The notes below the pieces were generated by a model, which was not told the DNA's origin, made no database searches, and saw only the letters and a program-made list of their open reading frames with translations. The position numbers and the translations under genes were made by a program. Positions 44,761-54,790 of a stretch of 64,000 bases of DNA are shown here, in pieces (the stretch's first letter is position 1; each line of letters opens with the position of its first letter). This DNA is from Holtermannia corniformis (Eukaryota; Basidiomycota; Tremellomycetes; Holtermanniales): assembly GCA_001599935.1 (NCBI GenBank), contig BCIJ01000013.1, positions 246,050-310,049 on the forward strand. The letters run 5' to 3'.

Positions 44761-47468
44761 ATGAGAGCAGCAGCGCTAATCACGACTCCTGCTCTCTACG
44801 CCGCCGTCACCACATTAGTCATCGGCGCGGTCGCGCGCGACGCTCTTCTGCTGGCGGCGAGAACGGCCGACGCGTACTTGTATACCGAGAAGGAGGTCAC
44901 TGGTCAGGATAAAGAAGTTCCGGAACCTCACAAAGAAGGCTCCGAGGTGAGTTGCGAGGACGGTTGAGGTGTTCCGAATCTGATGTTTGCTACCAGACTG
45001 AGGACGGCGCTGCAACGGACTCTGCGAATCCGGACACCGACTCGACGTCAACGGTGGTTCAAGAGCCGAGCGAGCGTGCCGACAGCCCTCCAATGGACAA
45101 AGCTTGCTTTCCGATCAACGATGAGCGTAGCAAGTTGACGCCAGATGAGCATGAGCCGGAAGACACGCAGGCGCTCGCAGTTTCGAGGGTGTGCAGCATC
45201 GATTGTGCTCACGCCTGACACAAGCTCACAATAGTCCGTGCAGGACCGCACCCGTACCGCCGAGATCGGACTCCCTGTCATCAGAGCAGACCCACCAACG
45301 CCTCAAGCGCACGCTCTCGGTATCAGTCTCGTCGGTTCAACCGACGTTTTCGAGTCGTATCACCCTCCACCCCCTTTCCGGTTCACGACGTCAATCGAGC
45401 CCGGTCCAGTCGTGTCGACCGCAACGGTGCGTGACTTAGACTAGTCACTTCCAAGGACTGCAGGCTGATGCCGTGTAGCTCGGGTCCAATATCGAAGACA
45501 GCCCTTTCCACAGCCACTGGTCACCAACGACCGTTGAGAGCGNTAACGACCAAGAGGATGTCACGAGAGGTCCGATGAGGTACACAGCTACGGTCTGTCT
45601 TCTTTCCCGTCACAGCAATACCGTATCACTGACTAGACCTGCAGAGAGGCTACAATTCTACGAACAGCCCCTATCTCAGCGTCTGGTCCCCTTTGACTGT
45701 TACGGTCAGTGACGAAGAGCGCAGCACGCTGTTGCGGCCTAGGGCGACGTTCACGGCAACGGTGCGTATCTTACCTCACTTGGCTCTGGCTGAATCGACC
45801 GTGTCAGAGAGGTTTGAGCGTCAACGGTAGTCCGTACCAGAGTCGCTGGTCTCCTTCGACTGTGGCAACCAGCGAGCCGGGGAGCGGTCATCAGCGCACT
45901 TCAACGGTGAGTATCACCCTGCTGTAGATGGCGCCTGACTCACCTCTGCAGATGAGCGACAGCCCCAGAAGCAGCCCAGAAGTCGAGCGCACGTCGCTAG
46001 ATGCGGTCGCGACCCAGCACGAGGGCGCGAGCAACACGTCCCACGAATGCACGAGCGACTGTGAGAGCACCCTCGCAGAGTCAGTGACCGACGTCGGAAG
46101 TGTCGACGTGATGCTCTTTCCTGAACCGCCGGTGAGACACTACCCCTACCAGCTAACAACGCTGACAATTCATTTTGCAGGCTTACGGGAGCGCGGTGCA
46201 CGAGCTTGATTTGCCCACATGCTCAGAGATGGCGCTTGATCGCTACAATAACATCGAACTGCTCGTCCCACCCCCAGCTGGTCTCAATTATCACCTTTGC
46301 GGCTGCTACACTGATCCGGCGACCTATCGTGTGGGTAGCGCAGCTCGCGACCGACCGAGAACCGCCAACTGACACCCTTGCGCAGCTCATGACGCAAGCA
46401 TGTGCCGTGCACTGGGGCACGTACCCGCATCAAAACGCCAGCTCTCGACTCGTGTTCCAAGCCTACCGCGCAATCGTCAAGCTCGTCTCCGAGTGGCATG
46501 TGCAGAGCTGCTTCATCGACGGCGAAAACTTCATGGTTGCTCTGATGCCTCAAGGAGCCCAGCTCTGGAACTTTGACCGCACTGCTCCTTTCCGGTTGTT
46601 CCTCAGCTTTCGCGAGTGGCTGTACAAGGACTTTTCGAGAATCTGGCCAACGATCACGCGCAGGCACCCAAAAGGTCACGCCAGATTGGAGACTGGCGCG
46701 GAACGCGACCATGAGCTCAACAGGAGGACGGGTTGGACCTTCACGGCCATAGCCCAGGACTGGGCTCGCGAACTCTTCGAAACGGTTCACGCCAAAATAC
46801 CGCCGGCAGACGAGTACCGACCGTACTGGGCTGAAGATGGTATGCCGTGCCAACTGCCAGCGACTCCGCCGGCTCCAGTTGAGGCTTCGCCACCGCCACC
46901 GGCGCCGCAACCTCTCAGCAAGACGCAAAAGCGCAATGCTCGGCGCCGCGCCAAGGGCAAGGCTGTTGCCGATGGCGAAGCAAGCACCTCTGCTCCCGCA
47001 ATGAACACCGATGCAGCCGTTGATCACGGCCAAGAGGGCGACAGCCTTGACACTGTCGACGTCTTTCTCGAACCGGCGAGGTCGGTCAAGGAGGAGGCTG
47101 AGCAGATCGCAAGTGTGACAATCGTGTCAGGCCGCGGCGTTGGCCGCGGCGCTGCGTCCAAGCCGGTCGCGCACGATGAGGAAGAAGAGCTCGCAAGCAT
47201 CCGTGACGACGTGGGCCGTGCGGACATCAGTCAGTCAAAGCACCGTGACCGAGCTGCAAAGACCAAAGAATCAGCGAGCAGGTCCAAATATCCGACAAGC
47301 GCCATAGCCACAGCAGAGGCGGTGACAGCAGGCAACGCAGCGATCGACAGTGCAGGAACAGTAGCGCCTGATGATCCGCTCACCGATGAGGTCGGCACTG
47401 GTGCACAGCACGAAGAGACCGTGTCGCCCGCTCAGGATGATGTCGAGGGCTGGTGGTCGGGTTGGTGA
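44761..47468 (+). CDS. Lineage-specific membrane protein with repeated exons and a kinase-like segment
   Basis: I do not recognise a family. The ATG at 44761 gives a hydrophobic segment (LYAAVTTLVIGAVARDALLL) and then acidic linkers. All introns found are in phase 0, including exons 45479-45592, 45645-45761, 45808-45906, 45952-46131, 46181-46330 and 46386-47468. Three consecutive exons are diverged copies of one unit of 33-39 residues: DSPFHSHWSPTTVES, NSPYLSVWSPLTVTVS and GSPYQSRWSPSTVATS. The last exon has HVQSCFIDGENFMVALMP, GAQLWNFDRTAPF and SFREWLYKDFSRIW; these recall the catalytic loop and DFG region of a protein kinase without its key residues (inference). The C-terminal 200 residues are charged and low-complexity, ending VEGWWSGW. 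One unknown base (n) lies at 45543. The 5' end is the first good ATG before the hydrophobic segment. Confidence 0.65.
45479..45906 (+). repeat. Three tandem repeat exons (Ser-Pro-Tyr ... Trp-Ser-Pro unit)
   Basis: Exons 45479-45592, 45645-45761 and 45808-45906 each code one unit with the shared pattern S-P-(Y/F)-x-S-x-W-S-P-x-T-V, start and end in phase 0 and finish on an ACG threonine codon just before the donor. The second and third units both begin Arg-Gly. This is direct evidence of exon duplication. Confidence 0.8.
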
Positions 47469-47600
47469 GCGATCCAAGACACGAAGCAAGTGGTTTGGTC
47501 GATATTGTGCATAATGACAATGTATCGTAGTACCTGTATACCTGCTGTATGTCAGCTTGACGTCGATAAGCGAGCGTGCAACAACAGACTGACCGACTTA

Positions 47601-49492
47601 TCACTCCAACGGCTGTGTGAGATAGATGGCAGCCGGCCCGCGAGAATTGTAGTCTGCCTTTGTCATGTAGTGCTTGCCGCTAGTGTCCGAGAATACAAGC
47701 TGCGGCGTGACGCGTCAGCGACTGCATCGTGAGAGTCGAAAGACGTACGCGAGCGACGATCGATGCACCCAGGAACGGCGCGAGCTCGCCAGTAGCATTC
47801 TTGTATTCGGCAAAGTACTCGCTGTGTGTCGGTCAGTCATGTAGATCGCTGCTGGCAAGCAGAGTGCGTACGGGATCTTGAGCAACCGAACGTGGCTTGG
47901 CTGGGTGTCGGACGAGAGCTCGGGGTTGGTGAGGAGGTAGGGCGTGAGGTAGGACGTGAGAGCGACCGGCAATGCTACCAGTTTGTCAGTAAAAAGTTTC
48001 TTGCAAGGAGTCGGAAGCTACCCACACTTGACGCGGGCGAGATCACCGACAACTCCGACGCCCTCCCAGACAGCTTTGCGGTCCCGAGCATCGATGCTCA
48101 TGACTGCCCTTGCCATGGCTTCTGGCAGTGTCTCTCTCCCGCCGCGGCTGAACAGTGCCTCGCACAATCGATGCCGGACGGATCCAAGTGTAATCTCCTT
48201 TTCGCTTGGTGCTGGCGTCGGATCCGTCTCGGTCGGCACACCCGGTACGCTGACAATCACGGACACGACGTCGGCAGCGGCTGCGGCGGCTGCGTTGGCA
48301 GCTGCTGTATTCGCTGCGGCGGCGGCCGCAGCTTGGGCCTTTTTTGACTTGTGCGATGAAGCGGCCGGGGCGGGCTCGCCAATGAGCCTGTACGCTTCAG
48401 TATTCCCACATAGCTTAGATGGCGTGTACCGACTTCTTCGCAATGTCGAACCCACCCTCATCCTCGCCCTCATGCCCTGTTGCCGCTCCCAGAATCATAC
48501 CGGCAGCAAGCCCCTCTCCCGCCAAAGGTACCTGCACGTCGTCTGCCAGGTACTCTGCCCAGATCTTGTCTGCAACCTGCTTGACCGAGCCTTGCTTCTG
48601 TCCCTCTTCCCACTCTGTGATCGCAAACGCTGTACGCAACTCTCTGTCGAGCCCTGGGTCCGCCAGCAGTAGCTCCAAGAAGCGCTCGCGACAGTCTTCC
48701 TCACCCACGTCGATGGTGACACTGGCATCCCAGCGGACGATCGAGTCGAGAACGATGGTGATTGAGGACGTTCGGCCAGCACCGAGATGAACGACAACGC
48801 CGGTCGTTGAGCCGAGCGCGTAGATGGAAGCCAGGGGCGAGGGCACGAGTGCCAGTCCCGGGCAGTTGAGCCGCTCAAAGATGAGCTGTGTGTACTCTGC
48901 TTGTTGGGCATGTGATGGGACGAGTGGTATGGGCGGGGGCACGAGCAGGATCGGAGACGTGTTGTCGGTAAAGGTGAGCGGGATCAGGGCGAACAAAAGG
49001 TGCGAGCTTGAGGATATCAGCTCGCCAGTACACGGCAGGTCAGCTTTGACTCACAGAATAGCTTGACGACCTGGCCAATCCTGCTCGCCCCGTTGATGCT
49101 CAAACGGCCACTTGACCTCGATTTCCTCTCCACGCGCGAGCGCCTCGTCCAGCTCGGCACCGACTAGCCAACCGGCCTGCGCTGAAGTCTCGGCTTCGTC
49201 CGTCTCGCCCTCGGTCGGCGTAGGTCGCCGACTTGTCGATGCGACTGGGTGAACTCCGTAGCATGCGCGCAAAGTCTGTCGTAGTTCAGCAAGACGCTCA
49301 CAGTCGACCCAAGCCACGCACCACCGTCGGTCGCCGCAGTAGCTCGGCCAGACCAAACGTCGCACGCAGCACATGCGTATCGCAATGTACGACGGTAGGA
49401 ATCGAGTCTCGAAAGTGGATTGCCATGGCGTACGCTGGCGGAAAGTACAGACGCGAACCGACCTCGAGACAAACAGTGACCAAACGAGACAT
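47601..49492 (-). CDS. ARP9: Actin-related protein Arp9-type (SWI/SNF-RSC subunit)
   Basis: Arp9 pairs with Arp7 (or Arp42) on the helicase-SANT domain of the Snf2-type remodeller. The start ATG at 49490-49492 is in a 5' exon with MAIHFRDSIPTVVHCDTHVL further in. The actin fold is recognisable in LIPLTFTDNTSPILLVPPPI, AEYTQLIFERLNCPGLALVP, GSTTGVVVHLGAGRTSSITI, FLPVAL-type LPVALTSYLTPYLLTNPEL and VRLLKIPEYFAEYKNATGEL, LAPFLGASIVARLVFSDT and GKHYMTKADYNSRGPAAIYL. The last three are diagnostic for Arp9. An alanine-rich insertion (AQAAAAAAANTAAANAAAAA) lies in the middle, before the helix SVRHRLCEALFSRGGRETLP. Nucleotide-binding residues are largely lost, as usual. The stop TGA is at 47601-47603. 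Confidence 0.82.
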
Positions 49493-49951
49493 AGTCGCGC
49501 GGGAGCGGCGCGTCTTTCATGTGTTTGCGGTGTTACCAAGATAGAGCTGCTTCCCGCGCGCCTTTACAAAGCGCCAACCCCGCGCAAGGCCGGTTTATTC
49601 AATATCTGGATCCCAGTGGGTGATTCTCTTTTTCCATCTTGTCAACCAATCCTCAGCACACCGATTGCTTCATCTGTCGCGCAGATCCTGGCAGACCGCG
49701 CTGCGTCTCTCACTGACTGGCAAGACACGTAGCACTGACAGCATGACGCGCCTGGACAAGCTAGCGTTGCTGACTGACCGCGTTTGAAGCTGAGCACGTT
49801 TGCATCACGGCCGACGGTCAGATATGTAGCAATTGCGTCCATGAGCGCGACTGAGCCGGGTCTCGGAAAATTTCACCGACATGGGCGCGCAACGCATCAT
49901 CTGACATTCCTTGCAATCACACCTACGTCCACTCGCATCAAGAGGCGCAAG
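49493..49951. promoter_or_regulatory. Divergent promoter region, ARP9 / unknown coiled-coil gene
   Basis: There are 459 bases between two start codons facing apart. No convincing frame is present, so the region should contain both promoters. Confidence 0.5.
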
Positions 49952-50770
49952 ATGCCCACCGAGACGCAAGAAGAGTATATCAAGACGAAGCAGGTCGGTC
50001 TGCCCTGCAGAGTGGGGTATGGACTGACGGTTTTCAGCCCGACTGGCAGCCGACTTACTCTGTCGACGAGAACGGCGACGTCAAGGCTGTGATTGTTCTT
50101 CATCACGCGCCGGCCGAGGAGGCGTGTAAGTGGTACGGACGGCTGTTCTGCCAGTCACTGACCTCCAGTAGCAGAGGACGTGGAAGGGATTGAGAACGCC
50201 CATATCGAACCCCTGGTCACTGATTTGCCACCGACGACGGCGTACGACCCACCGGCGAGCAAGCTAAAGTACGCCCAGGACATGCTGCACCGCAGCTGCC
50301 TGCCAGGCCTGCACGTCAATGTGCGCAACGCCTACGTTGCCAAAGCATACGAACACCTTCGTGAAGAGCACCGGCGCCTGAAAGCCGTGCCCGCGGCGAT
50401 CAAGGCCAAAGTCGAGATGGCGACGGCCATTGTCAAGAAGATTGAGAGCCACGCGGCGGATCTAGAACGTCAGCGTGCTGAGCGCCGTGGGTTTGCTCGT
50501 CTGTTGCCGTCTGCGTTTGTTTACGACGACGATGTCAAGATGGTCGAGATGCGGCGCGACAAGACGGCAAACGCGCTCGCTGACCTTCGCTCGGCGTGGT
50601 GGCGCCTGTTGCAACAAGTTTACATTGACGAGGAGGCGTACCAGCGCCATCAGGTCGAGTATATGGCCGTGATCGACAAGGTCCGGTACCTTGTGGTGGT
50701 GTATGACCGCGCCGGGGCCAAGGACCCGTTCTTTGGCAAGGAGCATTGTGTGGGCGGTACCCAAGTGTGA
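49952..50770 (+). CDS. Unknown protein with a helical, coiled-coil middle
   Basis: Three exons (49952-49993, 50038-50125, 50172-50770) add up to exactly 243 codons including the stop. The first join gives MPTETQEEYIKTKQPDWQPT and the second AEEASEDVEGIENAH. The N-terminal half contains TYSVDENGDVKAVIVLHHAP; residues 90-200 are strongly helical and charged, with heptad-like spacing (YEHLREEHRRLKAVPAAIKA, VEMATAIVKKIESHAADLER, DKTANALADLRSAWWRLLQQ). The end is KDPFFGKEHCVGGTQV. No enzyme motif, signal or membrane helix is visible. I do not recognise the family. It is 31 bases from the convergent GFA-fold gene, so the 3' ends may overlap. Confidence 0.7.
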
Positions 50771-50801
50771 CAAGTCAAGCGTGATGAATCAGTGCATCGT
50801 A

Positions 50802-51386
50802 TCATGCCCGACTAGGTCTAGCCACACTGTCCTCGTACGCAAACCCCTGCACCTGCTCGACGCCATCTGCACCTCCCAACCAGCCCACGCGATCCTTAAC
50901 AAACTGCTCCACGCGCGGCTTCAGCACGCCCTCTGCGAGCGCGAGATCATCGACCGTGCCGAGGCGCAAGATGCTGCACGCGGGAAAGCCCGTACCGACA
51001 CGATACATGAGGGAACCGCACGTCTTGCAAAAGTAGTTTGTCATCGTGTTGCCCGTTGCTACGGTCGCCGCCGTGCTGTATGCCGTCAGGTTGGCTTGGC
51101 CCCGGACGTGGACGAGGTGGCTGTCTTTGACGGTGAGCAGCGTGGAGAACATGGAGGCTGAGATCTTGCGACAGTCTGTGCAGTTGCAGATGGCCGTATC
51201 GACTAGACCGGGTGCTTGCAGCGGCTATTCCTGTCAGCGGGTGGTGTGGGCAAGGGCAAGACGCACGAGTCGAAGCTGCACCGCACCACAGAAGCACGTC
51301 GCGGTCGCTTCGGTCTCTGTCGACCACCCATCGGTTGCTCCACCGTTGTGCGGAAAGTACGACGGCCTCTTGTCTGCTGCACTCAT
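50802..51386 (-). CDS. GFA/CENP-V fold zinc protein (glutathione-dependent formaldehyde-activating family)
   Basis: The start ATG is at 51384-51386 (MSAADKRPSYFPHNGGATDG). After an intron with a GTGCGT donor the fold reads CFCGAVQLRLPLQAPG, then ICNCTDCRKISASMFSTLL and TNYFCKTCGSLMYRVGTGFP. This supplies CxC, CxxC and CxxC zinc-ligand sets of the GFA family. The C-terminus (ILRLGTVDDLALAEGVLKPR, VEQFVKDRVGWLGG) has the acidic helix and Trp common to fungal members. Members bind zinc and some act on glutathione adducts, but substrate is rarely known, and none is shown here. Two introns. Start and frame are consistent throughout. Confidence 0.85.
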
Positions 51387-51826
51387 GTTGGTTTACTTAC
51401 TGGTTGCGTCAGCACGCCCAACTGGCAGTAGGGCGAGCAGACGTACAGATGATACAGCGTTGGGTGATACAACTCTGGCTTGTCAGTGTGGACTGGCGAG
51501 TGCAACGCTGACGATTATATAGCTCTCGAGGCGGGACAGAGTGCTGAATCAGCACCTTGCTGGAGGTATCCTTGCTGACAACCGTCTCGGCATGGACCAA
51601 CAGTGTGGAGGTCGCGATCCGCACCAGAGCGCAAGCTGTACATCTCTTGGAACGGGGTCGCCGTGCTCTCATCTCGCAATTAGTCAGGCTTGACAATAGG
51701 CGCTCGCAAGCCGCTCGCAGGTGACCGACGTTGCCAAGCTTGACGTTGACCAACTGATATGGGCTGTATGACAGCTTGCGTCGTGTCAAGCGGCCTTGCC
51801 CTATCTGCAGGTGATACATTGCCGGC
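51387..51826. other. Intergenic region, GFA-fold gene start to CTK2 3' end
   Basis: There are 440 bases between two minus-strand genes. A 162-codon frame at 51409-51897 overlaps the end of CTK2 and has no family signal. I see only the promoter of the GFA-fold gene. Confidence 0.45.
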
Positions 51827-53245
51827 TCACACAACAACAGCCGCCGTGTCCCACAAGAACCGGATCGTGCCCTCATTCTTGCCCATGCCGTCCGCAAGCG
51901 TCTTGAGATCGTGCACGTCTGCCGTGCCTGCTCGGTCGCCCGGACTCGGTGCGCGCCGTTCTCTTAATTGAATCTTGAGCTGGGTGAGCGCGATCGGTGT
52001 CCATGCTGGATTCAGCGTGTAGGCTGTTTGCGTGATCGTTGACGCCGGTTGCGGGGTTGAGAGGTTTGGGCCTGGAGATGCGGGCGAGGCGGGTGAGAGG
52101 GAGAGCGAAGGGTCTGTGGGCGGGAGCGAGAGTAGAAGGTGGTAGAGGTCCAAGAGGTGGTGCGTGATATCTGTGTGCGGGGTCAGTGAGTCGGACAGGA
52201 GAAAAAGCGGTCGACGTACCGTCTATCAACGCGGCGGTGGCACCAAAGTCTGTCTCCCAGGTACCGGTAGGACTGCCAAGCTGGTCTACCAGCTGCCGGG
52301 CTTGCTTTGCTTCGTCGTCACCGTCGCCGAGATCCGAGCCGGCGCCCGGTCCGAGATGGAGTAGTGCCATGGTGTAGAGCGATGCGAGAGCGAGCACATG
52401 CGGAGGGTAAGATAACGGGGCTGTGGTTCGATAGCTGCTGCCCGTCAGCTAGCTCCGCCCTCCAACATGCCACACACCAATCGACCGAGACCCTCCACGC
52501 AGCCTGACACAGCGTCTTACCCACTATCCACGTCAGCCCCTCGACCACCCAGTGCAGACCAACTCACCTCCCAACCTCGTTCCAATCTTCAACACAGGCC
52601 CAAACGCGACGCCGACGCCCGCCCAAAAGCTAAAACAAATCGTCTCCAGCACGAGCCGCTCACAGCTCAGCACGCGCTTCCGATCCCTCTCGAGCATCTT
52701 GGGGTCGGGCTCGACGGCGCCGCGCTTGATCAGGTGCGGGTAGCGGATCGCATAGGCTGCGAGCAGGATATCGCGTGGTTTCTTGAGCGTGTCGTGGAGT
52801 TTGGACGCGACGTAGAGCGCTGACAGGGTCGTGTCGTGGTAGGCAAAGTCTTTGAGCGGGAAGAAGAGGTGGAACCGGTGGTATAGCGTTTGTGCAGTCG
52901 CGATCGTTCGCCGTGGGCTGCGGGTGTTAGTTGAAGTTGTACATGCAGACAAAGGATGCGTCTAGAGTGCATGTGTGGGAGGCTTGGACGGAGCATCGAT
53001 GACAGGTACAGCATAGAGACCTCGGACAGCCAGCCGTACCAGTCAATCCCACCATGAAACAGACACACTCACAACCCGAGTCGAACGCCAACAGCGTCCA
53101 AAAACCCACAAGCCTGCTGCCTCGCCCTCTCGGCCCTCGAGATCGACAGCTTGCCCCGTTGGATCGCCGAGAGCGCTTCCAGTTGGCAGGGTGAAAAGTA
53201 GGGTTTGTACCGTTTCTCGAGCGACGTGGGGGTAGATGAGTCCAT
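51827..53245 (-). CDS. CTK2: CTD-kinase cyclin, Ctk2-type
   Basis: Ctk2 is the cyclin of CTDK-I (the Cdk12 counterpart), which phosphorylates Ser2 of the RNA polymerase II tail. The start ATG at 53243-53245 gives MDSSTPTSLEKRYKPYFSPC. The first exon then has LSAIQRGKLSISRAERARQQ and ACGFLDAVGVRLG, joined to PRRTIATAQTLYHRFHLFFP, FAYHDTTLSALYVASKLHDT, LKKPRDILLAAYAIRYPHLI and RDRKRVLSCERLVLETICFS. This is the Ctk2/cyclin K box, with the characteristic RQQACGF, YHRFHLFF and ASKLHDTLKKPR motifs. A second cyclin fold follows, with acidic residues, and the end is TLADGMGKNEGTIRFLW. Four or more introns. The region 53351-53411 just upstream contains tandem repeats. Confidence 0.88.
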
Positions 53246-53270
53246 TGAGGATGGTGGTTGTGGAGGGTGA

Positions 53271-53288
53271 TGGTGGTGGTGGTGGTGG
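53271..53288 (+). repeat. GGT trinucleotide run
   Basis: Six GGT copies lie about 25 bases upstream of the CTK2 start, between CTK2 and the SH3 gene. Confidence 0.7.
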
Positions 53289-53350
53289 CAAAGTGTGGCA
53301 CGGAGATTGTGGCGGTGCTCTTGATATCATTGCCAGCAAGACAGCCAGTC

Positions 53351-53411
53351 GCAGGCAGGCATCATAGTAGGCAGGCAGGCATAGCATAGTAGCGGGCATG
53401 TCATAGTAATC
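53351..53411 (+). repeat. Imperfect tandem repeat of about 20 bases, three units
   Basis: GCAGGCAGGCATCATAGTAG and GCAGGCAGGCATAGCATAGT follow each other, and a third, weaker unit (GGGCATGTCATAGTA) comes next. It lies in the 204-base space between the start of CTK2 and the end of the SH3 gene. No function is apparent. Confidence 0.6.
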
Positions 53412-53449
53412 ACTAGCATTATCATCAATCATCACTCAGCACACCGCCG

Positions 53450-54472
53450 TTAAAAGACTGTAGTAACCGTCAGCCCCACCCAGCCCAGCGACCGACCACT
53501 CACTCTTGTGCACCATCTCGGACGCGATCGAGGCCCCAAAACCAAAGCCAGCACCGTTCACCGCGGCGTTGCCAAGCTGTCGCCGTCAGCGTCCGCAGCG
53601 AGCAAGAGGAACCAACCCACCTGTCCGCCAATCTTGCCGAATTTACCCTTTTTCTCCTCTTGCGGTTGCGCTGGCGGTTGCGCTGGGGGTTGGTACACTG
53701 TACCTGCATTTGCACCTGGAGGGTTGTATGGGATCATGTTGGTGTATGGCTTTTCCGAGTATTGCCCTTGGCTTGGCGGGACGGAGCCTTGGTTCTGGTT
53801 GTATGGGATCATTGAGCCTGGTGGACCCGGTGGTGGCGGTAGAGCATTGGTCGGGCTGCACGATTGATATGAGTGACGACCGCGAGCTGGATCGTCGGCC
53901 TCACAGTTGTTCCACGTAGTTACTCGGAAACAGGCCTCTACGGTTCGCGTTTTCGACAATGTGCCCGCGGTTCCATTGCGGGTTGACTGTGCGCGTTAGT
54001 TCGTCCGTGTTCATGGGACGGTGAACGTACCGTGCTCGTCAATGACGATGATCTCGCCCGCTGAAAACGCGAGATCGTCGGCTTGCTACGATCACGCCAG
54101 TCAGCGTCAAGGCCGCACAGACAGTCGACGTACGTTGCCACGATAATCCCATAGCGCACGGGCATGCTGCTGCGGCGGGTCTCTGAGTGCTAGCTGACCC
54201 ATCCCATTCTCTACCGGTCTCGATTCCGCACCGGGTCCAAAGCTACTCGCAGTCCTCGGCGGTAACGACGGCACGGATGATACTGGCACCGCCTCGGCTG
54301 CTACTCCTTTGAGTCCAGGGAACGGGCCGTATGCGTTTGGGAGCTTTGAACGGATCAGTTGGGCGTCGGAGGGGTCGAGCACGCCGAGGGATTCGAGAAG
54401 GGATAGGGTCGAGGTCGTTTGTGTGAGGAGATGGGTGATGAGTTGGTTCGCTTGAGCGGAGGGGTTGGTCAT
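53450..54472 (-). CDS. SH3-domain protein, Lsb1/Pin3-like
   Basis: The start ATG at 54470-54472 gives MTNPSAQANQLITHLLTQTT, a helical N-terminus. The SH3 domain is built from three exons: ALWDYRGNQADDLAFSAGEI, IIVIDEHVNPQWNRGHI and VENANRRGLFPSNYVEQL, with the ALYDY-like, WxRG and SNYV motifs. Pro-rich repeats follow (MIPYNQNQGSVPPSQG, MIPYNPPGANAGTV) and then the conserved end GKFGKIGGQ, LGNAAVNGAGFGFGASIASE and MVHKIF after splicing the last intron (stop TAA at 53450-53452). Yeast Lsb1/Lsb2 bind Las17 and influence actin and prion stability; a similar role is inferred only from the layout. SH3 identity is sure. Confidence 0.8.
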
Positions 54473-54790
54473 TGTGGGTTGTGGTGGTGCTGTCCGGTGG
54501 GCGGTGGGGTGCTATAGGTGACCTGTGATGCTTGTGGTGCTCTACTGATGCTGTACGCACTGTCAGCCTCGGACACTGCTGCTGGTCGTCCTCCGTGCGC
54601 AAGTTAACGCATTTGTGTATATTTCATGTGCTTGACTGCCGCACGCCTATTGCCACCCCACCGCGCGCCTATGTCCCGGTATTCGGCGTTATCTGATTGG
54701 CTCACCCGGCGTTAACGCTCGCTGACCCGCTCCGGTGGATCCCTTGGTTCAACTCGCCGTCTCCATCTGCCATCCCACACCTCAACCGTC
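54473..54790. promoter_or_regulatory. Divergent promoter, SH3 gene / QCR2, with an inverted CCAAT box
   Basis: There are 318 bases between two start codons facing apart. ATTGG at 54696-54700 lies 91 bases before the QCR2 ATG and may be a Hap-type site; CCAAT-complex control of respiratory genes is established in other fungi, and it is inferred here. Confidence 0.5.

Noticed and set aside
46284..47033. A 249-codon minus-strand frame
   Set aside because: It is a shadow of the last exon of the repeat gene; the plus strand has the splice sites and continuous exon chain.
54736..54760. GGTTCAACTC before QCR2 as a possible tRNA B box
   Set aside because: No matching A box, acceptor stem or anticodon arm lies around it. 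No tRNA gene was recognised anywhere in the window, though a covariance-model search would be more sensitive.
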